Below are positions 50,627 through 61,190 of a stretch of DNA of 64,000 nt, in pieces. Source of the stretch: an uncultured Paracoccaceae bacterium (lineage in GTDB: Bacteria; Pseudomonadota; Alphaproteobacteria; Rhodobacterales; Rhodobacteraceae); contig CANMTR010000012.1 of the NCBI GenBank assembly GCA_947500825.1, forward strand, positions 1 to 64,000, written 5' to 3'. The position numbers and the translations under genes are program-made. Position 1 is the first letter of the stretch; each line of letters begins with the position of its first letter. A model generated the notes under the pieces. It saw only the letters and a list, made by a program, of their open reading frames with translations, did no database searches and was not told the DNA's origin.

Positions 50627-52329
50627 CCGGCCTCCTGCATGGCGCGCCTGTTGCGGAACACGGCGTTGGGCACCGCGATGGCAAGCGCGAACCCGGCGAA
50701 GGGCAGGGCCGTCTGCGCCAGGGCATAGAGCCCGATCAACCGCCGGTCCCCGCCCGAGGACAGGGCCACCGCCTCGGTCGTCAGGGTCGAGACGCGCCCC
50801 AGCCCGATCAGCAGCGTGGGCAGGTACTGCCCCACAGACACGGCGATCCCCACCGCCGCCGCCGTCAGCACGGGCCTGAGCAGCATCGGCAGGCGCACCC
50901 GCCACAGGATGCGGTCCGGCCCCGCGCCGAGGCTCGCGGCCACCAGCCCCATGCGCCCGTCCCAGGCCCGGAACGGGTCGGCCAGGGACAGGAACACGTA
51001 AGGCAGCACGAAGACCGCATGCGCGGCGACCACCGCCGCCAACGTGCCGCCCGTCCCGGTGGCCACCGCCAGCGTCTGCAGCCCGGTGACGAAGGTCGCC
51101 TGCGGCACGATCAGCGGCACGTAGAGAAGCCACAGCGCCCGCGTCCCGGGCCTGATCCCGTGGCGCTCCTCCGCCTCCAGGCAGGCCAGCACCAGAAGGA
51201 GCGAGATCGCGGTCGCGGCGATCGCGATTCCGGCCGTCACGCCCGCCCGTTCCAGCAGGCCGCCGCCCTGCCGCTCCCAGGTGCGCAGCGACAGGGTCTC
51301 CGGCAGCGCGTCGGGAAAGGCCCAGAAACCCGCGAAGGACCACAGGGCCAGCCCCGCGAGGCCGACCAGCACCGCGCTGGCCGACAGGGCCGCCGCCGCG
51401 CCCGACAGGACCTTCAGGACCGGCTCGCCGCGCCCCCGTCCGCCCGACCAGATCCAGGCCCGTCCGACCCGCGCCGCGATCCGCTCGCCCGCCCACCACG
51501 CGCCAAGGCAGGCCAGCACCAGCGCGAGCTGCAGCACCGCCCCGGCGGCGGCGCGGAACCGCAGCGACAGGTCGGGGTCGCCCAGCCAGTCCAGGACCTG
51601 CACGGCGAGCGGCGCGGGCGTGGTGGGCCCCAGGATCAGCGCCACGTCCACCACCGAGGCCGAGAAGGCCAGCACCGCGAAGACCGGCAGCCGGATCTGC
51701 GGATAGACCCGCGGCAGCACCGTCTTGATCCACGCCGTCGCCCGCCCGTAGCCTTGGGTCTCGGCGGTCAGGACGCTGCGCCGGACGGGGATCTGCCCCA
51801 TAGCCGCCAGCGTCATCAGCAGGAGGAACGGGACCTCCTTGGCCACCAGCCCCGCGATCAGCGACAGGCCCCAGGGGTCGCCGAGGATCAGCACGTCGGG
51901 CGGCCGTTCCCACCCGGTCGCCCAGGGCGACACCGCCCGCGCCACCCATCCCGACGGCGCGATCAGGAACGCCAGTCCCAGCGCGGCGGCGGCATGGGGC
52001 ACCGACAGGAGCGGCGAGAGCAGCCGCTCGATGGCGCGGAAGGTGCGGGTGCCGTGCCAGGCCGCGCAGATCAGCACCGTCGCGCCGAAGGAGATCGCGG
52101 TGGCCGCCAGCGCCGTGACGACGCTCAGCCGCATCGCGGTCCGGAGGCCCGGCCAGTCCGCCAGTGCCGCCCACGGTGCCAGCGACCACTCGGTGCCCCC
52201 CAGCGCGGGGTACCAGCCGAAGGCCGGGGCGACCACGCCCGCCAGCCCCGCGACCACCGGGCCCAGCAGGCAGGCGATGGTCAGCGCCGGCGCCCAGGGC
52301 AGGAGGCGCGCTCGCGCCCGCCCGCTCAC
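50623..52329 (-). CDS. ABC transporter permease, two fused permease halves (YnjC-like)
   Basis: 568 aa, many TM segments, two BPD-type permease regions; probable GTG start overlapping upstream stop. Confidence 0.88.
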   Translation of the reverse strand: MSGRARARLLPWAPALTIACLLGPVVAGLAGVVAPAFGWYPALGGTEWSLAPWAALADWPGLRTAMRLSVVTALAATAISFGATVLICAAWHGTRTFRAIERLLSPLLSVPHAAAALGLAFLIAPSGWVARAVSPWATGWERPPDVLILGDPWGLSLIAGLVAKEVPFLLLMTLAAMGQIPVRRSVLTAETQGYGRATAWIKTVLPRVYPQIRLPVFAVLAFSASVVDVALILGPTTPAPLAVQVLDWLGDPDLSLRFRAAAGAVLQLALVLACLGAWWAGERIAARVGRAWIWSGGRGRGEPVLKVLSGAAAALSASAVLVGLAGLALWSFAGFWAFPDALPETLSLRTWERQGGGLLERAGVTAGIAIAATAISLLLVLACLEAEERHGIRPGTRALWLLYVPLIVPQATFVTGLQTLAVATGTGGTLAAVVAAHAVFVLPYVFLSLADPFRAWDGRMGLVAASLGAGPDRILWRVRLPMLLRPVLTAAAVGIAVSVGQYLPTLLIGLGRVSTLTTEAVALSSGGDRRLIGLYALAQTALPFAGFALAIAVPNAVFRNRRAMQEAG

Positions 52330-53540
52330 GGCGTGCCGGTGCCGAAGCGGCGCTCCCAGTCCTCCTCGATCCGCTCCATCCAGCTCGGATGCGGCTCGGG
52401 CAGGGTCTCGCCCAGCTCTTCGGGCGCCAGCGTCGCCACGCCCAGCTCGATTTCCTCGAAGAGGGCGCGATCCTCCTCGGGCAGGTCCGCCACGTCCAGC
52501 ACCGTGGGCACGCCGAGATGGGCCGGGTCCTGCTTGCGCGCCTGCGCCTCGGCCGACAGGAGGAAGTTCGCCACCACCATGGCGCCGGCCGTGGCGCTGG
52601 CGTTGTAGGGGATCGCGACGAAGCTCGCGTTGCCCAGCGTGCCCCCGTCGAGGACGAAGGTCCGCACGCTCTCGGGCAGCTCGAAATTGGCGATCGCCGC
52701 CGAGGCCTCGCCGGGGTTGAACGAGATCGCGATGTCGATCTCCCCGTCCGCCACGAGCTGATGCTGGGCCGGCCCCGACTGCGGATAGGCCTGGCCTTGC
52801 CGCCACAGAACGGGCGTCAGCGCCTCCATGTAGGTCCAAAGGGGTGCGGTGACGGCCTCGTAGTCGGCCTCGTCCACGGGGGCGTAGAGCGGCCCGGTGT
52901 CCTCCGCGAGCCCCAGGAGCGCCTGCTTGAGGAAGGTCGAGCCCAGGAAGTCGGGCGGCTGCGGGAAGCCGAAGCGCCCCGGGTTCTCCTCGGTCCAGTC
53001 CAGCAGGGCGGGGATCGTCGTGGGCGGTTCGTCCACCCGCGCGCTGTCGTAGTAGAACACGACCTGCGCCATGGACCAGGGCGCCTCCAGCCCTTCCACC
53101 GGCACGGTGAAGTCCTCGGTCAGGGCCGGGTTCGCCTCGGGGTCCAGCAACGCCCAGTTTGGCAGGTCTTCCGCCCAGGGGCCGAACAGCAGGTCATTCT
53201 CTTTCATGGCGGCGAAGTTCTCGCCGTTGAGCCATATGAGGTCGATGGAGCCGTCCTCGTCCTGCCCCGCGCTGCGCTCGCTCAACACGGTGCTGACGGC
53301 GGTGGCGGTGTCCGACAGCTTCACGTGCTCGACCTCGACGCCGTACTCCTCGGCCACCCGGTCGCCCGCCCAGGTGATGTAATCGTTAAGCCGCGGATCG
53401 CCCCCCCAGGCGTTCCAGTACACGGTCTGCCCCTCCGCGGCCGCGAGCACCGCGTCCCAGTCGGCGGGGTCGACCTGCTGCGCGGCGGCTGGGGCGGCGA
53501 GGGCCAGGGCGGCGACGGCCAGGGAACGCGATCTGATCAT
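52326..53540 (-). CDS. ABC transporter substrate-binding protein (YnjB-like)
   Basis: Signal MIRSRSLAVAALALAAPAAAQ; WNAWGGDPRLNDYITWAGDRVAEEYGVEVEHVKLSD, DLIWLNGENFAAMKENDLLFGPWAE. Confidence 0.92.
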   Translation of the reverse strand: MIRSRSLAVAALALAAPAAAQQVDPADWDAVLAAAEGQTVYWNAWGGDPRLNDYITWAGDRVAEEYGVEVEHVKLSDTATAVSTVLSERSAGQDEDGSIDLIWLNGENFAAMKENDLLFGPWAEDLPNWALLDPEANPALTEDFTVPVEGLEAPWSMAQVVFYYDSARVDEPPTTIPALLDWTEENPGRFGFPQPPDFLGSTFLKQALLGLAEDTGPLYAPVDEADYEAVTAPLWTYMEALTPVLWRQGQAYPQSGPAQHQLVADGEIDIAISFNPGEASAAIANFELPESVRTFVLDGGTLGNASFVAIPYNASATAGAMVVANFLLSAEAQARKQDPAHLGVPTVLDVADLPEEDRALFEEIELGVATLAPEELGETLPEPHPSWMERIEEDWERRFGTGTP

Positions 53541-53706
53541 GTGATGTCCTTCGGTTTGTCGTGCGCGACTTGGCGCGACTTGGCGCGGCGGGGGTGGGGG
53601 GAAACCCACCGCCATTGGAACCCTCGCCCCCGCCGGATCGCAAGATCGTACGGGCGTCGACGCGGCCCCCCGCTCCCGCGCCCTCGGCGGCCTGGGCGCC
53701 AAGGCC

Positions 53707-54648
53707 TCAGACCCGGTTGTCGGGCGTATCCCCGCCGAAGAACGCGTCCAGCGCGTCGGCCACCATCATCCCCATCGCCTCGCGCGTCTCCAGCGTGGCC
53801 GATCCCAGATGCGGCAGCAGCACCACGTTGTCGAGCCCGCGCAGCGCCTCGGGCACCTCCGGCTCGCGGGCGTACACGTCGAGACCCGCGCCCGCGATGG
53901 TGCCGCGCCGCAGCGCCTCCACCAGCGCCGTCTCGTCGATCACGCTGCCCCGCGCGGTATTGACCAGGATGCCCTCGGGGCCCAGCGCCTCCATCAGGTC
54001 CAGGTCCACGAGGCCCGACGTCTCCCCCGATCCCGGCACGTGGAGCGACACCACGTCCGAGCGTTCGAACAGGTCGGCCAGCGTCTCCACCCGCGTCCCC
54101 GGCGCCTCCGTGTCCGAGCGGTTCCACCACAGGATCTCCATCCCGAAGGCGCGGGCCCGCTCGGCCGTGGCCCGCCCGATCCGGCCCATCCCGACGATCC
54201 CCAGGGTCCGCCCCGAAAGCCCGCGCCCCAGCAGGTGGGTGGGGTGCCAGCCCGGCCAGTGCCCGGCGCGCAGCTCGCGCTCGCCCTCGCCCGCGCGCCG
54301 CGCGGCCATCAGGATCAGCGTCATCGCCAGCTCGGCGGTGGCGTCGGTCAGCACCCCCGGCGTGTTGACCACCGTCACCCCGGCGGCCCGCGCCGCCTCA
54401 AGGTCGATATGATCCACCCCCACGCCGAAATTGCCGACGATGCGCGCCGTGGCCCCCTCGAAGGCGGCCGCGTCGAGCCGGTCGGTGACGGTGCACAGCA
54501 CCGCGTCGTACTCGGCCATGGCCGTGCGCAGCTCCTCGGCCCCCATCGGCCGGTCGTCGGCGTTCAGGCTCGCCTCGTAATCGCCCGCGAGGCGCGATTC
54601 GCACGCCGAGGGCCACTTGCGTGTCAGCAGGATGCGGGGTCTGGCCAT
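53707..54648 (-). CDS. D-isomer 2-hydroxyacid dehydrogenase
   Basis: [67 protein letters not shown]. Confidence 0.94.
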   Translation of the reverse strand: MARPRILLTRKWPSACESRLAGDYEASLNADDRPMGAEELRTAMAEYDAVLCTVTDRLDAAAFEGATARIVGNFGVGVDHIDLEAARAAGVTVVNTPGVLTDATAELAMTLILMAARRAGEGERELRAGHWPGWHPTHLLGRGLSGRTLGIVGMGRIGRATAERARAFGMEILWWNRSDTEAPGTRVETLADLFERSDVVSLHVPGSGETSGLVDLDLMEALGPEGILVNTARGSVIDETALVEALRRGTIAGAGLDVYAREPEVPEALRGLDNVVLLPHLGSATLETREAMGMMVADALDAFFGGDTPDNRV

Positions 54649-54888
54649 TCTCTCTCGGTCCTTCTTGCCGGGTCGCGCGTGGGGCGGGACCTAGCGTGGC
54701 CGGCCCCGGCGTCGCGCCTCTCCCGCCACGTTGTCCCCGCCATGTCGCCGTGGCGCGCCGGGGCGCCGCAATCGTGTTGCCCCGGACGCCTCGCGGGGGC
54801 CATAAGGGCGCCGAACCGCCGCCGGCTCCCCCGCGAGGCGCGTATGCGCGGCGGCGAAGACATCGACCCAGGACGCCGGAATGCCCTC

Positions 54889-55788
54889 ATGACAGCCAAG
54901 ATCCTCGACGGCCGCGCCTTCGCGGACACGACCCGCGCCCGGGTCGCCGAGCACGTGACCCGCCTGCGCAACGACCACGGCCTCGTTCCCGGCCTCGCGG
55001 TCGTCCTGGTGGGGGAGGACCCGGCGAGCCAGGTCTATGTCCGCTCCAAGGGCCGCAAGACCCGCGAGGCGGGGATGGAGAGCTTCGAGCATCTCCTGCC
55101 CGCCGACACGCCCGAAGGCGACCTCCTGGCCCTGGTCGAGCGTCTGAACGCCGACCCGGCCGTCCACGGCATCCTCGTGCAGCTCCCGCTCCCCGACCAC
55201 GTCGACGCGGCCCGCGTGCTCGACGCGATCTCGCCGGCCAAGGACGTGGACGGCTTCCACGTCCTCAACGTGGGCCGGCTCGGCACGGGGCAGGGGGCGA
55301 TGGTGCCCTGCACGCCGCTGGGATGCCTGATGCTCCTGCGCGACCACCTGGGCGACATGTCCGGCCTCGACGCGGTGATCCTGGGCCGCTCCAACATCGT
55401 CGGCAAGCCCATGGCCCAGCTTCTGCTGGCCGAGAACTGCACCGTGACGATCGCCCATTCGCGCACCCGCGACCTCGACGCCCTTGTCCGACGGGCCGAC
55501 ATCCTGGTGGCCGCGGTGGGCCGCCCCGGCATGGTCCCGGGCGGCTGGGTCAAGCCCGGCGCCACGGTGCTCGATGTCGGGATCAACCGCCTCCCCGCCG
55601 AGGAGGAGGGCGGCAAGACCCGCCTCGTGGGCGACGTGGACTTTGCCTCCGCGGCCGAGGTGGCCGGGGCCATCACCCCGGTCCCCGGCGGGGTCGGGCC
55701 CATGACCATCGCCTGCCTTCTGGCCAACACGGTGGCGGCCTGCTGCCGGATCAACGGATTGCGACCTCCGGAGGGGCTGACGCCCTAA
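54889..55788 (+). CDS. folD: Bifunctional methylenetetrahydrofolate dehydrogenase/cyclohydrolase
   Basis: [75 protein letters not shown]. Confidence 0.97.
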   Translation: MTAKILDGRAFADTTRARVAEHVTRLRNDHGLVPGLAVVLVGEDPASQVYVRSKGRKTREAGMESFEHLLPADTPEGDLLALVERLNADPAVHGILVQLPLPDHVDAARVLDAISPAKDVDGFHVLNVGRLGTGQGAMVPCTPLGCLMLLRDHLGDMSGLDAVILGRSNIVGKPMAQLLLAENCTVTIAHSRTRDLDALVRRADILVAAVGRPGMVPGGWVKPGATVLDVGINRLPAEEEGGKTRLVGDVDFASAAEVAGAITPVPGGVGPMTIACLLANTVAACCRINGLRPPEGLTP

Positions 55789-55825
55789 TCGGGGTCGTTA
55801 GGGTGGCGATCGAGGGAGGACGATC

Positions 55826-57502
55826 ATGAACGACCTAACGCCCGGCGGAGGGCGCCGCCGCTCCGTCGCGACCACCAAGGGGCGCATGCTCGACGAGGCC
55901 GCGCTCATGGAGGTGCGCGCCATCGTCGGGGGCGCACCCGTCCGCGACCGGCTGATCGAGTATCTCCACGGCGTCCAGGACGCCTTCGGCCACGTCTCCG
56001 CCCCCCATCTCCACGCGCTCGCCCACGTGTTGCGCATCGGGCAGGCCGAGGTCTACGAGGTCGCCTCCTTCTACGATTTCTTCGACCTGGTGAAGGAGGG
56101 CGAGGCGCCCCCGCCCGAGGTCACGATAAAGGTCTGCGACGGCGTCGCCTGCATGATGGCCGGCGCCGAGGCGCTGATCTCGGAGTTGCGCGCGGGCACC
56201 GACCCGGCCCGCGTCCGGGTCCTGCGCGCACCCTGCATGGGCGGTTGCGACGTGGCCCCCGCGGCCCGGGTGGGCGACCGCGAGGTGGGCCTCGCGGACG
56301 CGGACAAGCTCGCCGCCATGGCCCTCGCGGGCGAGACGGACCTGCGCCTGCCCGCCTACGAAGGGCTCGACGCCTACCGCGCCGCGGGCGGCTACGCCCA
56401 GCTCGAGCGGGTCCGCTCCGGCGCGCTCTCCGTGGACGACGTGATCTCCGAGCTGGAGAACTCCTGCCTCAAGGGGCTGGGCGGCGCGGGCTTCGTCACC
56501 GGCATTAAGTGGAAGCTGGTCCGCCGCAACCCCGGCCCGCGCCTGATGACCGTCAACGCCGACGAGGGCGAGCCCGGCACCTTCAAGGACCGCTACCACA
56601 TGGAGCGCACGCCCCACCGCTTCCTCGAAGGCGCCCTGATCGGCGCCCACGTGGTCGAGGCGGAGCGGATCTACGTCTACATGCGCGCCGAGTACCCGGC
56701 CGCGATCGAGATCGTGCGCCGCGAGATCGCCGCGCTGGAGGAGGCGGGGATCGCCGCGCCGGGCTTTCTGGAACTGCGCCGCGGCGCGGGCGCCTATATC
56801 TGCGGCGAAGAGAGCGCCATGGTCGAATCGCTCGAGGGCAAGCGCGGCCTGCCGCGCCTCAGGCCCCCGGTGATCGGCCAGGTGGGGCTGTTCGGCCGGC
56901 CCACGCTCAACAACAACGTCGAGACCCTGCACTGGGTGCCCCGCATCCTTGAGAACGGGATCGAGTGGTTCGAGGGGCTGGGCAAGCCCGACCATCCCGG
57001 CCAGCGGTCGTGGTCGGTCTCTGGCCGCGTCGCGCGCCCGGGCCTCGTGGAGGCGCCCGCCGGCTCCACGGTCCGCGAGCTGATCGCGGCCTGCGGCGGC
57101 ATGGCCGAGGGGCACGAGTTCAAGGCGTTCCTGCCCGGCGGGGCCTCGGGCGGCATGCTGCCCGCCTCCGAGGGCGACACCCCGCTCGATTTCGGCGGGC
57201 GGCTCGCCGAACTCGGCGCCTTCGTGGGGTCCCACGCCGTGGTCGTCTTCTCCCAGGCCGACAACATGCGCGACGTCTGCCTCAACCTGATCGATTTCTT
57301 CGCCCACGAAAGCTGCGGGCAATGCACGCCGTGCCGCGGGGGCACCGAGAAGATGGCGCAGATCCTGCGCCGCGACCCGATCGACGAGGACACGATCCGC
57401 GACCTCGACCAGGTCATGCGCGATGCCTCCATCTGCGGGCTGGGCCAGGCGGCGCCGAACCCGGTCGCCCATCTCCTCACCCATTTCCGCGACGACCTGT
57501 GA
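55826..57502 (+). CDS. NAD-dependent formate dehydrogenase beta subunit (fused NuoE-like and NuoF-like domains)
   Basis: N-terminal NuoE-like CDGVACMMAG...APCMGGCDVAP and C-terminal NuoF-like GLGGAGFVTGIKWKLVR, VNADEGEPGTFKDR, ESCGQCTPCRGGT. Confidence 0.93.
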   Translation: MNDLTPGGGRRRSVATTKGRMLDEAALMEVRAIVGGAPVRDRLIEYLHGVQDAFGHVSAPHLHALAHVLRIGQAEVYEVASFYDFFDLVKEGEAPPPEVTIKVCDGVACMMAGAEALISELRAGTDPARVRVLRAPCMGGCDVAPAARVGDREVGLADADKLAAMALAGETDLRLPAYEGLDAYRAAGGYAQLERVRSGALSVDDVISELENSCLKGLGGAGFVTGIKWKLVRRNPGPRLMTVNADEGEPGTFKDRYHMERTPHRFLEGALIGAHVVEAERIYVYMRAEYPAAIEIVRREIAALEEAGIAAPGFLELRRGAGAYICGEESAMVESLEGKRGLPRLRPPVIGQVGLFGRPTLNNNVETLHWVPRILENGIEWFEGLGKPDHPGQRSWSVSGRVARPGLVEAPAGSTVRELIAACGGMAEGHEFKAFLPGGASGGMLPASEGDTPLDFGGRLAELGAFVGSHAVVVFSQADNMRDVCLNLIDFFAHESCGQCTPCRGGTEKMAQILRRDPIDEDTIRDLDQVMRDASICGLGQAAPNPVAHLLTHFRDDL

Positions 57503-57572
57503 TGCGCCCCCCCGTCTCCTCACCCTTTTCCAAGTACCCATCGACGTCCCAGCACGCGCCGGAGGTTTCCCC

Positions 57573-60356
57573 ATGTCCAAGACCGTGACCATCACCCTCG
57601 ACGGCACCCTGGTCGAGGTCGAGGAGGGGCAGACCATCTGGCAGGCCGCCAAGGGGCAGGGCACCACGATCCCGCACCTGTGCTGGCGCGACGCGCCCGC
57701 CTACCGCGCCGACGGCAACTGCCGCTCCTGCATGGTGGAGGTGGAGGGCGAGCGCGTTCTCGCGGCCTCCTGCGCGCGCCGGGTCGCCGACGGCATGGTG
57801 GTGCGCACCGACACCGACCGGGCCCGCAAGTCGCGCGAGATGGTGTTCGAGATGCTGGGCGCCGACATGGGCGCGCCCGATGCCTCCGCCGACGGCGAGG
57901 CCCCGTTCTGGACCTGGGCGCGCGACATGGGGATCGAGGACCGCGTGACCGGCGACCGGCTCCCCTCCAAGTTCGGCCCCCACGACACCCCCGAGCACGA
58001 CGCGACGAACCCCGCCATCGCCGTCAACCTCGACGCCTGCATCGCGTGCAACCTGTGCGTCCGCGCCTGCCGCGAGGTGCAGGTCAACGACGTCATGGGC
58101 ATGGCCGGGCGCGGCCACCACACGATCCCGGTCTTCGACCAGCACGACCCCATGGGCCACTCCACCTGCGTGACCTGCGGCGAATGCGTCCAGGCCTGCC
58201 CCACCGGCGCGCTGATGGAAAAGACCCTCCTCGACACCGCCGCCCGCACCCGCACCGTCCCCGACGAGAAGATCGAGGAGGTCGACAGCGTCTGCCCGTT
58301 CTGCGGCGTGGGCTGCCAGACGAAGGTCGCCGTGGCGGACGGACGGATCGTGCGCGTGGACGGCCGCGACGGCCCCGCGAACGAGAACCGCCTCTGCGTC
58401 AAGGGCCGCTTCGGCTACGATTACGCCATGAGCGAGCGCCGCCTGACCGTTCCCCTCGTGCGCCGCGACGGGGCCGACAAGCCGCTCGCCCTCCACGACG
58501 ACCCCATGTCCCAGTTCCGCGAGGCCACCTGGGAGGAGGCGATGGAGCGCGCCGCCGGCGGCCTCACCGGCGTGCGCGACCGCGACGGCGGGCAGGCGAT
58601 CGCGGGCTTCGGCTCCGCCAAGGGCTCCAACGAGGAGGCGTATCTCTTCCAGAAGCTCATCCGGGCGGGCTTCGGCACCAACAACGTCGATCACTGCACG
58701 CGGCTCTGCCACGCCTCCTCGGTCTCCGCACTGCTCGAAGGGGTGGGCTCGGGCGCGGTCTCGGCGCCCTTCATGGATGCCCACAAGGCCGATTGCGTGA
58801 TCGTCATCGGCGCGCGGCCCACGGTGAACCACCCCGTCGCCGCGACCTACTTCAAGCGCGCGGCGAAGCGCGGCACCAAGCTCGTGGTCTGCGACCCCCG
58901 CGGCCAGGACCTGATGACCCACGCCACCCACTCCCTGCAATTCAAGCCGGGAACGGACGTGGCGCTCCTCAACGCCATGCTCCACGTTATCGTGGAGGAG
59001 CGGCTCTACGACGAGCAGTACATCCAGGCCAACGTGGCCGAGTTCGACGCCCTGAAGGCCAAGGTCGCCGACTTCCCGCCGGAGGCCATGGCCGACACCG
59101 TGGGCATCGACGCGCGCACCATCCGCGAGGTCGCCCGCCTCTACGCCACGTCCCAACGCTCGATGATCTTCTGGGGCATGGGGATCAGCCAGCATGTCCA
59201 CGGCACCGACAACTCGCGCTGCCTGATCGCGCTGGCGCTGATCACCGGCCATATCGGGCGCCCGGGCACCGGCCTGCACCCGCTCAGGGGCCAGAACAAC
59301 GTCCAGGGCGCCTCCGACGCGGGCCTCATCCCCATGAGCTACCCCGACTACAAGCGCGTGGACGATTCAGACGTCCGCGCCCGGCTGGAGGACGTCTGGG
59401 GCCGCCCGCTGGACATGAACGCCGGCCTCACGGTGGTCGAGGTCGTCCACGCTATCCACGACGGCGACGTCAAGGGCATGTACATCATGGGCGAGAACCC
59501 GGCCATGTCCGACCCCGACCAGACCCATGCCCGTGCCGCGCTGGGCAAGCTCGAGCATCTCGTGGTGCAGGACATCTTCTTCACCGAGACGTGCCAGTTC
59601 GCCGACGTGATCCTGCCCGCCTCCTCCCATGCCGAGAAGCGCGGCACCTACACCAACACCAACCGCCAGGTGCAGATGGGCCGCCCCGCCATGGCGCTCC
59701 CGGGCGAGGCGCGCCAGGACCTCGACATCCTGATCGACCTCGGGGCGCGCTGCGGGCTCGACTGGTCCTACGACGGGCCGGCGGCGGTCTATGCCGAGAT
59801 GGCCAGCGTCATGCCCTCGCTCGACGGCATCACCTGGGACATGATCGAGGACCGCGACTCGGTCACCTATCCGCTCAAGGGAGAGGCCGAGGAATGGGTG
59901 ATCTTCACCGACGGCTTCCCCACCGAGGACGGCCGCGGCAAGCTCGTCCCCGCCGACCTGCTCCCTCCCGACGAGGTGCCCGACGCCGACTTCCCCATGG
60001 TCCTGACCACGGGGCGGCTGCTGGAGCACTGGCATACCGGCGCCATGACCCGCACGGCCTCCGTCCTCGACCGGCTGGAGCCCGAGGGGATCGCGGCCAT
60101 GCATCCCCGCCAGATCGAGCGCATGGGCCTGACGCCGGGTCAGGCCGTGACGATCGAGACGCGGCGGGGGGGCATCACCGCCACGCTCCGCGCCGACCGG
60201 GAGGTGGCCGACAACATGGTGTTCATCCCGTTCTGCTTCGTGGAATCGGCGGCCAACATGCTCACCAACCCGCAGCTCGACCCCTACGGCAAGATCCCGG
60301 AGTTCAAGTTCTGTGCCGCCCGCGTCTTCGGCACCGTGGCGGAGGCCGCCGAATAG
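57573..60356 (+). CDS. NAD-dependent formate dehydrogenase alpha subunit (molybdo-/tungstopterin)
   Basis: N-terminal 2Fe-2S domain, CIACNLCVRACREVQ and CVTCGECVQACPTGAL 4Fe-4S sites, VCPFCGVGC, VDHCTRLCHASS catalytic region (Cys, not Sec), C-terminal molydopterin dinucleotide-binding domain. Confidence 0.95.
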   Translation: MSKTVTITLDGTLVEVEEGQTIWQAAKGQGTTIPHLCWRDAPAYRADGNCRSCMVEVEGERVLAASCARRVADGMVVRTDTDRARKSREMVFEMLGADMGAPDASADGEAPFWTWARDMGIEDRVTGDRLPSKFGPHDTPEHDATNPAIAVNLDACIACNLCVRACREVQVNDVMGMAGRGHHTIPVFDQHDPMGHSTCVTCGECVQACPTGALMEKTLLDTAARTRTVPDEKIEEVDSVCPFCGVGCQTKVAVADGRIVRVDGRDGPANENRLCVKGRFGYDYAMSERRLTVPLVRRDGADKPLALHDDPMSQFREATWEEAMERAAGGLTGVRDRDGGQAIAGFGSAKGSNEEAYLFQKLIRAGFGTNNVDHCTRLCHASSVSALLEGVGSGAVSAPFMDAHKADCVIVIGARPTVNHPVAATYFKRAAKRGTKLVVCDPRGQDLMTHATHSLQFKPGTDVALLNAMLHVIVEERLYDEQYIQANVAEFDALKAKVADFPPEAMADTVGIDARTIREVARLYATSQRSMIFWGMGISQHVHGTDNSRCLIALALITGHIGRPGTGLHPLRGQNNVQGASDAGLIPMSYPDYKRVDDSDVRARLEDVWGRPLDMNAGLTVVEVVHAIHDGDVKGMYIMGENPAMSDPDQTHARAALGKLEHLVVQDIFFTETCQFADVILPASSHAEKRGTYTNTNRQVQMGRPAMALPGEARQDLDILIDLGARCGLDWSYDGPAAVYAEMASVMPSLDGITWDMIEDRDSVTYPLKGEAEEWVIFTDGFPTEDGRGKLVPADLLPPDEVPDADFPMVLTTGRLLEHWHTGAMTRTASVLDRLEPEGIAAMHPRQIERMGLTPGQAVTIETRRGGITATLRADREVADNMVFIPFCFVESAANMLTNPQLDPYGKIPEFKFCAARVFGTVAEAAE

Positions 60357-60385
60357 GCACTGGCGGAAGCCGAGGAACAGATCCC

Positions 60386-60413
60386 GGCCGGGGCCGCCGA
60401 AAAGGCCCCGGCC
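60386..60413. terminator. Inverted repeat between convergent fdh and lrgB genes
   Basis: Perfect 10-bp arms GGCCGGGGCC / GGCCCCGGCC with 8-nt loop; no T-tract. Confidence 0.6.
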
Positions 60414-60429
60414 GAGCCCGCCCGCCGGG

Positions 60430-61143
60430 TCACACGAAGAGCGAGATCAGGAGCGGCGCCAGGATCGCCGTCAGGAGCGCGTTGAGCCCCATCCCGATGC
60501 CGGAGAACGCCCCGGCGGTGGAGTTGATGCGAAACGCGTGGGCGGTGCCGATCCCGTGGGCGGCCACCCCGACGGCGAAGCCGCGCGCCCGCCAGTCGCG
60601 GACCCCGAGCGCATTCAGAAGCGGCGTGGCGATCACCGCGCCCACGATCCCGGTGATGATCACCAGCACTGCCGTCAGGCTCGGCAGGCCCCCGATCTGC
60701 TCCGACACGCCCAGCGCCACCGGCGCCGTGGCCGATTTCGGCGCGATCGACAGCAGCGTCTGGCCGCGCACCCCCAGCGCCCAGGCCACCGCCACCGCCG
60801 TCCCGATCGCGGTGACCGACCCGGCGAAGAGCGCGGCCAGCATCGGCAGGGCCGTGCGCTTCAGCCGCCCGAGGTTCTCGTGAAGCGGAAAGGCCAGCGC
60901 CACCGTCGCCGGGCCCAGCATGAAGTGGACGAACTGCGCCCCCTCGAAATACCGCTGGTAGTCGGTCCCGGTGAGCAGCAGGACCGCGCCGATCAGGATC
61001 ACCGCGATCAGAACCGGGTTGGCCAGGGGGTGGCCCACCTTGCCCGCCCCCCAGTCGGCCGCGAGATAGGCCACCAGCGTCAGCGTCAGCCACAGGAGCG
61101 GCTCCTGCGCCAGATACGTCCACAGATCCACCGCGTCACTCAT
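60430..61143 (-). CDS. lrgB: LrgB family protein
   Basis: PLANPVLIAVILIGAVLLLTGTDYQRYFEGAQFVHFMLGPATVALAFPLHENL..., AAHGIGTAHAFRINSTAGAFSGIGMGLN. Confidence 0.92.
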   Translation of the reverse strand: MSDAVDLWTYLAQEPLLWLTLTLVAYLAADWGAGKVGHPLANPVLIAVILIGAVLLLTGTDYQRYFEGAQFVHFMLGPATVALAFPLHENLGRLKRTALPMLAALFAGSVTAIGTAVAVAWALGVRGQTLLSIAPKSATAPVALGVSEQIGGLPSLTAVLVIITGIVGAVIATPLLNALGVRDWRARGFAVGVAAHGIGTAHAFRINSTAGAFSGIGMGLNALLTAILAPLLISLFV

Positions 61144-61190
61144 CGCGAACCCCCGTCGCGTCGTCGTTCATCGCCGACCCGGTCGCGCCA

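Noticed and set aside
50176-52608. 810-aa plus-strand ORF opposite the ABC transporter genes
   Set aside because: Arg/Pro/Gln-rich antisense translation; transporter motifs are on the minus strand.
53541-53706. Possible TPP riboswitch upstream of the YnjB-like gene
   Set aside because: No CTGAGA/ACCTGATC-type core seen; only a short tandem CGACTTGGCG repeat.
54649-54888. Possible ZTP or THF riboswitch upstream of folD
   Set aside because: Consensus elements not recognisable; a 9-bp GCCCCGGCG/CGCCGGGGC inverted repeat with a 44-nt spacer is weak evidence in such GC-rich DNA.
55783-55803. CCCTAA/TTAGGG inverted repeat between folD and fdh
   Set aside because: Only 6 bp and includes the folD stop; not distinguishable from chance.
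57477-60883. Long ORFs overlapping the formate dehydrogenase alpha gene (57477..59279 minus, 57680..60883 plus)
   Set aside because: Arg/His/Ala-rich out-of-frame translations; the real product is the 57573..60356 ORF with intact Fe-S motifs.
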